A stretch of 64,000 bases of DNA from Candidatus Accumulibacter proximus (GTDB lineage: Bacteria; Pseudomonadota; Gammaproteobacteria; Burkholderiales; Rhodocyclaceae). Both the position numbers and the translations under genes were made by a program. Shown one piece after another: positions 8,407 to 17,836 of this stretch. The notes under the pieces are model-generated. The model had not been told where the DNA came from. It did no database searches and saw only the letters and a program-made list of their open reading frames with translations. Each line of letters begins with the position of its first letter. Positions within the stretch are counted from its first letter, which is position 1. Where the stretch lies: positions 186,001 to 250,000 of the forward strand of contig JADJMH010000001.1 of assembly GCA_016709675.1 (NCBI GenBank), in the 5' to 3' direction.

Positions 8407-10533
8407 ATGTTTAATATCGTCAAGAAAACCTTCGCCTACGGCGCCCATCAAGTGACACTCGAAACCGGCGAAATCGCGCGCCAGGCTGGCGGAGCTGTAA
8501 TGGTCTCGATGGACGACACGGTCGTACTGGTCAGCGTGGTGGGCAACAAGACAGCCAAACCCGGTCAGGACTTCTTTCCATTAACCGTTGATTACATAGA
8601 GAAAACCTACGCTGCCGGGCGGATTCCCGGCGGCTTCTTCAAGCGCGAGGGCCGCCCCTCGGAAAAGGAAACGCTGACCTCGCGCCTGATCGACCGCCCT
8701 CTGCGCCCGCTATTCCCGGAAGGCTTCCATCACGAAGTTCAGATCGTCGCGATGGTGATGTCGCTCAACCCGGAAATCGATCCAGACATCCCGGCCTTGA
8801 TCGGTGCCTCGGCAGCAGTGATGATCGCCGGTATCCCCTTTGACGGACCGATCGGCGCTGCGCGGGTCGGCTACATCGACGGTCAATACGTTCTCAATCC
8901 AAGCGCCACCCAACTGGCATCGAGTCAACTAAACCTGGTCGTCGCTGGCACCCAGGCGGCCGTGCTGATGGTTGAATCGGAAGCCATGGAACTGTCCGAG
9001 GAAGTCATGCTTGGCGCGGTTGTTTTCGGCCATCAGCAGATGCAGACGGCGATCGACGCGATCAACGAACTTGCCGACGAGGCTGGAAAGCCGGAATGGG
9101 ACTGGGCACCGGCAGCGAGAAACGAAGCGGTGCACAACAAGGTCAATCAACTGGTCGAGGCCGAGCTGCAGGAAGCCTACCGGATCACCAGCAAGCAGCT
9201 GCGAACACAGCGGATCAAGGAGATCACCGCCTACGCGGTCGAAGCCATGACCGCCGATGACGATGCTCCCGACGCCAGTGCGGTACGCAAGATGGTCGAC
9301 GACGTCGAAGCCCGCATCGTCCGTGGCCGCATCCTCGCCGGCGAGCCGCGAATCGACGGTCGCGACACGCGGACCGTCAGGCCGATTGCCATTCGCTCGG
9401 GGATACTGCCGCGGGCACATGGTTCGGCCCTGTTCACGCGTGGTGAGACGCAGGCCATTGTCGTCGCCACACTCGGTACCGGGCGTGACGAGCAGATCAT
9501 CGACGCGCTGTCCGGCGAGTACCGCGAACGCTTCATGCTGCACTACAACTTTCCACCCTACGCAACCGGTGAATGCGGCCGCGTCGGCACGCCGAAGCGG
9601 CGCGAGATTGGACATGGCCGTCTGGCCAAGCGAGCCTTGCTTGGCGTACTGCCGTCGGCCGAGGACTTCTCTTACACCATCCGAGTCGTTTCCGAGATCA
9701 CCGAATCGAATGGATCCAGCTCAATGGCCACCGTCTGCGGCGCATCGCTGGCACTGATGGATGCCGGCGTGCCGCTCAAGGCGCACGTGGCTGGCATCGC
9801 CATGGGTCTGATCAAGGAAGGCAATCGCGTTGCCGTGCTGACCGACATCCTCGGCGACGAGGATCACCTTGGCGACATGGACTTCAAGGTTGCCGGGACC
9901 GACTCAGGCGTCACCGCGCTGCAGATGGACATCAAGATCCAGGGGATCACCCGGGAGATCATGCAGGTTGCACTGGCCCAAGCCGGTGAAGCCCGCCAGC
10001 ACATCCTGCAACAGATGCAGAATTCGATGTCCGGACACCGGGAAGAGGTATCGAGCTACGCTCCCCGCCTATACACGATGAAGATCAACCCGGAGAAGAT
10101 TCGCGACGTGATCGGCAAGGGCGGGGCTGTGATTCGCGCCATCACCGAGGAAACGGGCACGACGATCGATATCAAGGACGATGGCACGATTACCATTGCG
10201 TCCGTCAGTGGTGATGCTGCCGATGCCGCCCGGGCGCGCATCGAGTCGATCACCGCCGATGTCGAGGTCGGCAAAGTCTATGATGGAACGGTCCTCAAGC
10301 TGCTTGACTTCGGCGCCATCGTCAGCATCCTGCCCGGCCGCGATGGCCTGTTGCACATTTCGCAGATTGCCAACGAGCGCGTCAACGCCGTTGCCGACTA
10401 CCTCAAGGAAGGCCAGAAAGTTCGCGTCAAGGTTCTCGAAGCCGACGAGAAGGGTCGCGTGCGCCTGTCGATGAAAGCGCTGACGGCCGAAGAAGGCGGC
10501 GTTGTCGCCACCCCTGCATCGTCCCCGTCATAG
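8407..10533 (+). CDS. pnp: Polyribonucleotide nucleotidyltransferase (PNPase)
   Basis: A 708-residue enzyme that degrades RNA 3' to 5' with phosphate. Two RNase PH-like domains (about residues 1-215 and 305-545) are separated by a helical domain. They are followed by a KH domain (about 555-615, with VIGKGGAVIRAI) and an S1 domain (about 620-690, VYDGTVLKLLDFGAIVSILPG). The second core has FPPYATGE and the DAGVPLKAHVAG stretch typical of active PNPases. The start is the ATG at 8407 (MFNIVKKTF) after AGAAAGGGA. It follows rpsO, and a strong terminator ends the unit. Confidence 0.98.
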   Translation: MFNIVKKTFAYGAHQVTLETGEIARQAGGAVMVSMDDTVVLVSVVGNKTAKPGQDFFPLTVDYIEKTYAAGRIPGGFFKREGRPSEKETLTSRLIDRPLRPLFPEGFHHEVQIVAMVMSLNPEIDPDIPALIGASAAVMIAGIPFDGPIGAARVGYIDGQYVLNPSATQLASSQLNLVVAGTQAAVLMVESEAMELSEEVMLGAVVFGHQQMQTAIDAINELADEAGKPEWDWAPAARNEAVHNKVNQLVEAELQEAYRITSKQLRTQRIKEITAYAVEAMTADDDAPDASAVRKMVDDVEARIVRGRILAGEPRIDGRDTRTVRPIAIRSGILPRAHGSALFTRGETQAIVVATLGTGRDEQIIDALSGEYRERFMLHYNFPPYATGECGRVGTPKRREIGHGRLAKRALLGVLPSAEDFSYTIRVVSEITESNGSSSMATVCGASLALMDAGVPLKAHVAGIAMGLIKEGNRVAVLTDILGDEDHLGDMDFKVAGTDSGVTALQMDIKIQGITREIMQVALAQAGEARQHILQQMQNSMSGHREEVSSYAPRLYTMKINPEKIRDVIGKGGAVIRAITEETGTTIDIKDDGTITIASVSGDAADAARARIESITADVEVGKVYDGTVLKLLDFGAIVSILPGRDGLLHISQIANERVNAVADYLKEGQKVRVKVLEADEKGRVRLSMKALTAEEGGVVATPASSPS

Positions 10534-10552
10534 GCGAAGGCCAACAGCCAAG

Positions 10553-10578
10553 AAAGGACGCCGCGGCGTCCTTTTTTT
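10553..10578 (+). terminator. Rho-independent terminator of pnp
   Basis: AAAGGACGC pairs with GCGTCCTTT around a four-base loop, and the right arm runs into seven T residues. It lies 20 bases after the pnp stop. The reverse strand also gives a short T stretch, so it may serve the convergent dksA gene as well. Confidence 0.92.
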
Positions 10579-10619
10579 CTCCGCGGCCCGAGAAAGCGGG
10601 CCTGCTCAAGGCAAGCAGC

Positions 10620-11045
10620 CTATTTGGCAATCTGCTTTTCGCGTACCTCCTCGAGCGTCTTGCAGTCGATGCAGAGCATCGCGGTCGGCCGCGCTTCCAG
10701 ACGCTTGATGCCGATCTCGACACCACAGGCGGCACAGTAGCCATAGTCGCCACTGTCGATGCGTGTGATGGTTTCCTCGATCTTCTTGATCAGCTTGCGC
10801 TCGCGGTCTCGGTTGCGCAGCTCGATCGCGATGTCGGTTTCCTGGCTCGCCCGGTCGTTGGGATCAGCGAAGACGGTCGCTTCATCCTTCATGGTATGCA
10901 CTGTGCGCTCGATGTCTTCCATCAGTTCGAGCTTCAGAGCTTCCAGGATGCCACGAAAATGAGCCAGCTGATCGCTGTTCATATACTCCTCGCCCACTTG
11001 CGGTGCGTAGGGAGTGAAATGCTTGTAGAGCGACTCTTCAGCCAT
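10620..11045 (-). CDS. dksA: RNA polymerase-binding transcription factor DksA
   Basis: A 141-residue protein. A long coiled coil (about residues 25-105) carries DPNDRASQE at its tip, matching the DxxDxA motif needed for ppGpp-dependent action in the RNA polymerase secondary channel. The four-cysteine zinc finger follows (CAAC and CIDC, about 110-135). The length and the four cysteines fit classical DksA. It is convergent with pnp. It is likely a global stringent-response regulator. Confidence 0.96.
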   Translation of the reverse strand: MAEESLYKHFTPYAPQVGEEYMNSDQLAHFRGILEALKLELMEDIERTVHTMKDEATVFADPNDRASQETDIAIELRNRDRERKLIKKIEETITRIDSGDYGYCAACGVEIGIKRLEARPTAMLCIDCKTLEEVREKQIAK

Positions 11046-11082
11046 ATTCGGAGATCCTGTTTTCGGTTGAAAAAAAGACGAC

Positions 11083-11111
11083 TAAATATCAGAAACGGCA
11101 GCGTGTTGCAA
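11083..11111 (-). promoter_or_regulatory. Candidate sigma70 promoter for dksA
   Basis: On the minus strand TTGCAA and TATTTA are spaced by 17 bases, ending about 38 bases before the dksA ATG. The hexamers are moderate matches with ideal spacing. Predicted only. Confidence 0.45.
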
Positions 11112-11292
11112 GCAGCCGGTGGGAATACCGGATCTACCCAGGCCAGAAGGCTGCACCGACCATCATTGCGGCGAACAGCCCAGCCAGTACGTCCAGCGTC
11201 CAGTGCGCCCGTCACACGATCACCGCAGGGGTGAAGAAAAGGCGGCCAGCTGATCGCCCGGCCGGCATTTCCCCGCTCTGACAGGCGACGGA

Positions 11293-13103
11293 TCACCGCC
11301 GATCGAGGTTCGCTTCGGCCTCGGCCACCGTTGAGTAGCTGTTCGCGGATATTCGCCGCTTCGCCAGCGCTTCGCCGAGTCGGGCGCGAAAAAAGGTATT
11401 CGAGGTAAATCGCGTCACATCGTGGTGGCAGGTTTCCATCAGTCCCTTGACCATGTCGATGTAGTCGTCGACCAGCTCGGGCAGGATCGAAAAACGATCG
11501 TAATTGACGATCGCGTACACCTTGTGCCCGAGCGGTGCGAGCCTCTCGGCGACCGCCTGCCGCACAAGCTCGATCTCGCCCTGGCTGCGGATGCTCAGGC
11601 CCTCGAAGTTGAGGAAGAGAATGTTCTTCCCTGCGTCGTAGGAAAGACGTTCGGCCAGCGGCATCTCCAGCATCTGCGGCCGAAGTTTCATCGGCTCTTG
11701 CCGGAAAATCCGGCTGTCCATCAGCGCCGGCGGCGTGCGCATCACCGGCACGAAATCCATCCGGTCGAGGATATCGGCCTGCAGATCGACGCCGGGCGCG
11801 ATTTCAATCAGTTCGAGTCCCTCGGCACACAACCTAAAAACACAGCGTTCGGTGATGTACAGCACCGTCATTCCGCGTCGTTGTGCTTCTGGACCGCTGA
11901 AAGTCCGGTGCTCGACCTCCTGTACGAATTTTCTTGCCTTGCCGTCCTGAACAATCCGCAGCCGGCCCTCCTCGAGCGCTATCTCCAGATTGCCAGCCGT
12001 AAACGTACCGACGAAAACCACCTTCTTGGCGTTCTGCGAGATGTTGATGAAGCCACCGGCGCCGGCCAGGCGCGGGCCGAACTTCGAGACGTTCAGGTTA
12101 CCCTGCTTGTCGGCCTGGGACCCCTTCCGGCATGCCGATGCCGAGATTGACCACCGCATTCGACCGCAGCTCCAGCGCAGCCCGCCGCACGATGATCTTG
12201 CGCTCGCTCATCGGCATCGACGGAATCGCCGACATCGGCACCCGGATCTCGCCGGCGAAAGCGGGACTGTACTGCTCGCCGAAAGTCTGCATGTGATACT
12301 CCGGCTTCTCGGCCACCACCACGCAATCGACCAGAATGCCCGGCACCTTGACCTGTCGCGGGTTGAGCGTGCCGCGTTCAGCGATCCGCTCGACCTGGAC
12401 GATGACGACGCCGCCCGAGTTCCTCGCCGCCATCGCGATCGCCTGGGCCTCCAGCGTCAGCGCCTCCCTCTCCATGGTCACGTTGCCGTCCGGATCGGCG
12501 GTCGTGCCGCGGATGATGCCGACATTGATCGGGAAAGCCTTGTAGAAAAGATACCTCGCCGTCGATCTCCATCAGGCGAACGATATCGTCCGTCGTCATC
12601 GGGTTCAGCTTGCCGCCGCCAAAGCGTGGATCGACAAAGGTGACGAGACCGACGCGGGTAATCGTCCCGGGCTTGCCGGCGGCGATGTCACGAAAGAGGT
12701 GGGCGATCACCCCTTGCGGCAGGTTGTAAGCCTTGACGCGATTGGCCACTGCCAGTTGCTGCAGTTTCGGTACCAGCCCCCAGTGACCGCCGATGACACG
12801 ACCGACCAGCCCATCGTGACCCAGGTGGTTGAGCCTGCGCTCCTTGCCGTCGCCCTGCCCGGCCGCATACACCAGTGTCAGGTCACGCGGGTGACCGAGC
12901 CCGTGCGGGTCTTCGTTCTCTCGTTCAAGAAACAGATCTTCGAGCGCAATGGCGATGTTCTCGGCGAAACCAATGCCGACGAAACCACCGGTGGCCACGG
13001 TGTCGCCGTCCTGAATCAGACGCACCGCGTCGCGGGCGGAGACGACCTTTCCGGTGTCAGAGGCGCGCAGCGACGAGGCCATCGGATGACTGGAATGAGG
13101 CAT
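11293..13103 (-). pseudogene. Acyl-CoA:acetate/3-ketoacid CoA transferase, frameshifted and internally deleted
   Basis: Three reading frames together make one propionate/acetate CoA-transferase-like protein. The N-terminal part (MPHSSHP to about 12556) has GGFVGIGFAENI and RVGLVTFVDPRFGGGKLN. A two-base loss near 12545-12556 shifts the frame (DGE then YLFYKAFPINVGIIRGTT). The middle part ends at GIGMPEG near 12125, where the sequence jumps straight to ADKQGNLNVSKFGPRL in a third frame. From memory the family has about 55-60 residues between these points, including the glutamate that forms the CoA thioester. The enzyme is therefore probably dead unless this is an assembly error. The start is supported by AGGAG. 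Confidence 0.8.
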
Positions 13104-13236
13104 CACTTCTCTCCTGTAATGATCGGTTATTGATCGGTTTGAACAATGCCGCTGGGCAATCGTTTGCCGTAGCGGAAGAACGCCATCCACGGTCAGAAAA
13201 GGACGGCTCGCAGCAGTCGTCGAAGCGGCCTGACCC

Positions 13237-13623
13237 TTACCTGTCGGCTTGAGCCGACCCGATCTCGCTCCTGGGCGAAGCGGGCTCGGCTGCCCGCTGC
13301 CAGGGCCAGCGCCCTTCCAGCTCGACCTGCAAGGCCGTGCTCAGGAAAGTCCGGATCAGGACGATCAGGCCCAGGACGAGGACGCCTTCGAGTGTCGGCG
13401 CCACGGCCACGGTGCGGATGATGTCGGCAGCGACGAGAAACTCCAGCCCGAGCAGGATTCCTCGCCCGATGTCCTGCCGGAACTGCCGGTAGGGGTCGGC
13501 GCCCTGTCGACGATGGACAGCAAGGCGAGCGGTGGCGACCAGGGTGCCGAGGACAATCACCAGCACCCCGATTCCGTCGAACATCAAGCCGACTGTCTCG
13601 GCCAACTCGTTGAACCATGGCAT
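13237..13623 (-). CDS. DUF1622 family membrane protein
   Basis: A 128-residue protein with three hydrophobic segments (about residues 12-34, 50-70 and 75-95; GIGVLVIVLGTLVA, ILLGLEFLVAADII, VLVLGLIVLIRTFLS). The RxxIGRGILLGLEFLVAADI stretch is typical of DUF1622 inner-membrane proteins of unknown role. The tail is charged and disordered. It stands alone between the broken CoA transferase and an unknown gene on the same strand. Confidence 0.75.
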   Translation of the reverse strand: MPWFNELAETVGLMFDGIGVLVIVLGTLVATARLAVHRRQGADPYRQFRQDIGRGILLGLEFLVAADIIRTVAVAPTLEGVLVLGLIVLIRTFLSTALQVELEGRWPWQRAAEPASPRSEIGSAQADR

Positions 13624-13717
13624 CGAAGCTTCCTCCAGTCCCGTTCCTTTTCGGCCCGGGATATAGCGTTCGTCGGCCCGCCGAAAGCGCTTGCCGGCTG
13701 CCCGCCGTGTCAGTGGT

Positions 13718-14746
13718 TCAGAGGTAACGCGCTACGTCATCAAAATTGATCTTTTGCACAGACGGTAGTTCCGTGCGCGCGACGCGCGCCAGGACGAAGG
13801 CCCTGCGCATCGGTGGCGAACCACTGAGATGCGCCAGGGAGAAATCGACGTTGGCAGCCGGATCAGTGCTGCTTTCATCAAGCACCAGATTCATCGGGCT
13901 GAGTCGCAATTGCCTTGGCTCGAAGCGCAGACAACCTTGCGGGTTCTCGAGGACCGTCTGCAGGCATTCGAGTTCCGCCTCCAGTGCCGACTCGCCACCC
14001 CCGATCGCTTCCAGTTGTCGCTCGTTTTCCAGCAGCTCCGCCTCCAGTCTGGCCTGGTCGCTTGGCGCCGCCGGGGCTTCGCCGAACATTGACCCCAGGC
14101 CTGGTCCGTGTTGTTGCAGCAAGCGCAGACGCGCCCGAATCAGCGAACGATTCCCCTCCAGTTCCTGCCGTTCCACGCGCTCGGCGCCAATCTCGGCCAA
14201 GGCGTGGGCAACCAGATATTCGAAAACCTCGACACCAATGACACGGCGCAACAGGGACTGATCGCGGTCGCAAATGCGCGCTTTATGGTCCGAGAAACTG
14301 ACGCTCGTCTGGGCCACATCGCGCTGTACCATGTTCCCGTGCAGCGCCATCCCGAAAACCCGCTGTTCGTTGAACGCCATGCCCAGGACCAGGTAAGCCT
14401 CGTCAATTTCCGGAAACTTGTCGAACAGCGTTCGCAGATTGTCCGAGCGGCCGAGGACCATGGGGATATCCGACGGTGCGACGAAAAACGCCCGCAAGGC
14501 CGGATCGGAAGACCAGACCGTCGACGAGACCGGTCGCACGGGTGGCAGTGCCTGGACCTGCGCGCGCAGGAAGGCGATCGTGGTCTCGACGGCAGGTGTC
14601 AGGCGTTGGTGGCAGTTCGAAAGCAGCTTGAGCCGAGGATTGGTCAGCGTGATCGCTTTGTCGACCGCCCAGCGAACCAACTCGTCGGAGGGCCGGTCGG
14701 GATCGAATTGACCTGACCGATTCTTGAACCAGTCGAGAATACCCAT
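13718..14746 (-). CDS. Hypothetical protein
   Basis: A 342-residue soluble protein not recognised. The start MGILDWFKNR is supported by GGAGG eight bases upstream. It has an N-terminal amphipathic helix, a central region with FGMALHGNMVQRDVAQ, and a heptad-like Leu/Glu-rich segment at about residues 195-250 (RARLRLLQQ, EAELLENERQLEAI) that could be a coiled coil. There is no signal peptide or membrane span. Neighbours give no functional hint. Confidence 0.55.
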   Translation of the reverse strand: MGILDWFKNRSGQFDPDRPSDELVRWAVDKAITLTNPRLKLLSNCHQRLTPAVETTIAFLRAQVQALPPVRPVSSTVWSSDPALRAFFVAPSDIPMVLGRSDNLRTLFDKFPEIDEAYLVLGMAFNEQRVFGMALHGNMVQRDVAQTSVSFSDHKARICDRDQSLLRRVIGVEVFEYLVAHALAEIGAERVERQELEGNRSLIRARLRLLQQHGPGLGSMFGEAPAAPSDQARLEAELLENERQLEAIGGGESALEAELECLQTVLENPQGCLRFEPRQLRLSPMNLVLDESSTDPAANVDFSLAHLSGSPPMRRAFVLARVARTELPSVQKINFDDVARYL

Positions 14747-15203
14747 TTCGTCGTCCTCCAATCGAAGGGTTTGGCCACTTCATGGCGCAGCCGCTGACCG
14801 TCGGCGACCAGCCCCGCGGAAAGCAAGGCACCGTCGATGGGAATGCAGCCAGCGAACCCAGCGCGGGCCGCCCTGGCGACGCGAGTCCTCACTCTACGCC
14901 CGAGCCCCGGCTCTTGCAAGGTGAAGGAAACCGATACCGGGCAATCGACCCCGGCAGGCGCGTCTGATCGCGTACGGCACTACGACATCGCCCCGCGGCA
15001 ATCCTGGCCACGCCGATCCGCCGGCGGAAACGGGGGGGAATAGGGCACAGGCTAGTCAGAGCCAAGCGGGAGCGGTCGACCCTCGGCCGGCCGGAATCAA
15101 GCAGCAAACCTCTGCGATAGGCAGCATTGGCCCAGCGTACAATAGCGACAATCTCTGGCTGTCCGATTCCAGGGAAACGCGATCATCTAGCGGCGAAGCG
15201 ACA
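14747..15203. other. Gene-free stretch
   Basis: About 450 GC-rich bases without a convincing reading frame. Short overlapping frames on both strands have random-looking composition. No repeat, RNA gene or clear promoter was found. Confidence 0.5.
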
Positions 15204-15529
15204 TGACCCGACTCCGTGACCCCTCAATCGACCAGACGAGCGTGCCGACCGACGCGTGATCGCGGCGCCCGGCGGCGGCTTGTCAGCACACCACATCATG
15301 GACATCACCGTCGCTGCCGACTATGGCGGAGCGGGGCTTGGACAGGTGCTGATGACCGCGCTCATCGACGCGGCAAAAAGGCGCGGGCTCAAGGAGATGG
15401 ACGGCTTCGTGCTGACGGTGAATCGCCCCATGCTGCAGGCTGGCCGCCCGCCTCGGATTTGTGCTCTCACCCGACCCAGAGGATCGATCAGTTATCGTCT
15501 GCCGCCTGCAGCTTGCAGCCGCGCCGTAG
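15204..15529 (+). pseudogene. GNAT acetyltransferase C-terminal remnant, frameshifted
   Basis: The frame with DITVAADYGGAGLGQVLMTA and the following helix match the acetyl-CoA loop of GNAT domains, as in protein lysine acetyltransferases. After NRPML the open frame becomes nonsense. Removing one base near 15437 restores LAARLGFVLSPDPEDRSVIV and a stop at 15529. The N-terminus is also broken: a short frame from 15204 (MTRLRDPSIDQ) stops at once. It appears to be a decayed gene fragment. Confidence 0.55.
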
Positions 15530-15775
15530 GGTTCCCAATGAGGTGCTTAACGTGCTCCGGGCTGGTCAACGAACCGTGCTCTGAGCGCCTGCTGTACAAT
15601 GCTCAGGCAGCGGTCGGGCGTTTCCTGGCTCGGGACGAGAAGACGGGTAGCAGGCCAGGATAGCCGCCAGGCCGGGTGCGATGCGCACACGCAGACATCC
15701 GCCGTGACGCATCGTCTGGCAGCCACCGCCCGACCCGATCAACTGGATCCGACCACCTGATTAGGAGAGCAACAC

Positions 15776-16622
15776 ATGACAGCACTCGATACGACACAAC
15801 TCAGCCCGACCGAGGCCTTCTTTCGCGACCTCGAGGAGAAAGTGAAAGGCCCGGCTGGCGCGCTCGAAGGCAAGAAGGCGCTGGTGATCGGAATCGCCAA
15901 CAACCAGTCCATCGCCTACGGCTGCGCGCTCGCTTTCCGCGCGCTCGGCGCCAGCGTCGCGATGACCTACCTCAACGAAAAGAGCAAGCCGTACACCCAG
16001 GCACTCGCCGACCACCTGGGCGTCGACCCGGCGCTGTATCTCCCCTGCGACGTGCGCGTCCCCGGACAGCTCGAAGCGGTTTTCGCAGCGATCGAGAAAA
16101 CCTGGGGCCACCTCGACATCGCCTTGCACTCGATTGCCTTCGCGCCACGCGAGGACCTGCATGGTCGCGTCACCGATTGCTCGCGCGACGGTTTCCTGAT
16201 GGCGATGGACGTCTCCTGCCACTCGTTCATCCGCATGGCCAAACTCGCCGAGCCATTGATGATCGATGGCGGCTCGTTGTTCACCATGAGCTACTACGGC
16301 GCCGAGAAGGTGGTCGATCGCTACAACCTGATGGGCCCGGTCAAAGCCGCGCTGGAGGCGTCGGCACGTTACCTCGCCGCCGAACTGGGACCGAAGGGGA
16401 TTCGGTGCACCGATCTCGCCCGGCCCGATCAGGACCCGCGCCGCCAGCGGCATCGATCGCTTCGACGAGTTGATGGACATCGCCGCGAAGCGCGCCCCGA
16501 GCCACATGCTGGCCACCATCGAGGATGTCGGCATGGCGACGGCCTTCCTCGCTTCCGACTACGCGAAGCTGATCACCGGCCAGACGATGCACATCGACGG
16601 CGGCTACCACGTCGTCGGCTGA
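15776..16622 (+). pseudogene. fabI: Enoyl-ACP reductase FabI, frameshifted near the C-terminus
   Basis: A FabI-type SDR that reduces enoyl-ACP in the last step of fatty acid elongation. Visible are the NAD-binding IGIANNQSIAYG, LHSIAFAP and the SYYGAEKV...RYNLMGPVK catalytic segment (Tyr-x6-Lys). After GPKGIR, near 16405-16412, two single-base losses shift the frame. The correct continuation (ISPGPIRTRAASGIDRF ... ITGQTMHIDGGYHVVG) is present one frame away and ends at 16622. FabI is usually essential, so an assembly or sequencing error is as likely as true decay. AGGAG precedes the ATG. The gene is convergent with ackA. Confidence 0.85.
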
Positions 16623-16650
16623 AGCACCGGGTTCGGCCCCGGAGCGGAAG

Positions 16651-17835
16651 TTACAGGGCCAGCAGCTTGCGCGTGTGGCGGGCGATCATCAGCTCTTCGT
16701 TGGTCGGCACCACCCACGCTGAGGTCCGGCTGCCAGCGCTGCTGATGCGCGGGCCGCCCAGTTCGTTGGCACCCTCGTCGATCTCGATGCCCAACCAGCG
16801 CGCCTTTTCGCAAACGAGTTGCCGGATGCGCGCGCTGTTTTCGCCAATCCCGGCAGTGAATACCAGCGCGTCAAGACCGCCGAGCACGGCGGCCAGCGCG
16901 CCAAGCTCACGGCTGATGCGGTAGACGAAATGGTCGATAGCCAGCTTGGCGCGTGGTGCATCGCTGGCCAGCAGAACGCGCATGTCGTTGCCGATACCCG
17001 ACAGGCCGAGCAGGCCGGAGCGCTTGTAGAGCAAATCCTCGATCTGTTTGGCGCTCATGCCCTCCTGCTGCAGCAGGTAGAGGACGATACCGGGGTCCAT
17101 GTTGCCCGGCCGGGTTCCCATCAGCAGACCATCGAGCGCGGTGAAGCCCATCGAACTGCCGACACTCAGGCCACCGTGCAGCGCGCACATGCTGGCGCCG
17201 CTGCCGAGGTGGGCCACGACCACGCGCCCGCTGGCAATTTCCGGCGCGACACGCGGCAGGGTTGCCGCGATGTACTCGTAGGACAAACCATGGAAGCCAT
17301 ACCGCCGAATACCGCGCTCGAAGTATTCGTAAGGCAGACCATAGAACTGGGCGACCGTTTCCTGCGTCTGGTGGAAGGCGGTATCGAAGCAGGCGACCTG
17401 CGGCAACTCCGGCTGCGCCTCCTGCACGGCGCGAATCGCCGCCAGATTGTGCGGCTGATGCAGCGGCGCCAGCGGCACGAAGGTCTCCAGCCGGGTCATC
17501 GCCTCTGCCGTGAGCAGCAGCGGTGCCGAGTAATCGGGGCCGCCATGCACGACACGGTGCCCGACGCCGGTCAGAACACTGCCCTGGAAGCGCGAGCGCA
17601 GCAGTCCGGCAATCCGCTGCAGTGCCTGCGCATGGCTGGCCACCTCGCTCTTGTCCCACTGTTCCTCGGCGATCCGCTCGCCAGCGCCGTCCTTGACCTT
17701 GAGGCGTGGCGCAGTGCCCAGACCCTCGATCTGACCGACGGCGACAGCGCGCAGCTCACCCGCGGCAGGGAGCGCAAAGACCGAGAACTTCAGGCTCGAC
17801 GAACCGGCATTGAGGACCAGAATTACCTTTTCCAT
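16651..17835 (-). CDS. ackA: Acetate/propionate kinase
   Basis: A 394-residue ASKHA-fold kinase that interconverts acetyl phosphate and acetate with ADP/ATP. Signatures are LNAGSSSLKF at the N-terminus, GHRVVHGG, RRYGFHGLSYEYI, GSGASMCAL, and FTAGIGENS near the C-terminus. The length matches the family. It starts one base after the stop of the upstream MaoC-Pta gene, so the two are cotranscribed and form the acetyl-CoA to acetyl phosphate to acetate route. Use of propionate is also possible. Confidence 0.96.
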   Translation of the reverse strand: MEKVILVLNAGSSSLKFSVFALPAAGELRAVAVGQIEGLGTAPRLKVKDGAGERIAEEQWDKSEVASHAQALQRIAGLLRSRFQGSVLTGVGHRVVHGGPDYSAPLLLTAEAMTRLETFVPLAPLHQPHNLAAIRAVQEAQPELPQVACFDTAFHQTQETVAQFYGLPYEYFERGIRRYGFHGLSYEYIAATLPRVAPEIASGRVVVAHLGSGASMCALHGGLSVGSSMGFTALDGLLMGTRPGNMDPGIVLYLLQQEGMSAKQIEDLLYKRSGLLGLSGIGNDMRVLLASDAPRAKLAIDHFVYRISRELGALAAVLGGLDALVFTAGIGENSARIRQLVCEKARWLGIEIDEGANELGGPRISSAGSRTSAWVVPTNEELMIARHTRKLLAL

Positions 17836-17836
17836 T

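Noticed and set aside
16627..16642. Hairpin CCGGG/CCCGG between fabI and ackA as a terminator
   Set aside because: The stem is only five pairs and no T run follows on either strand.
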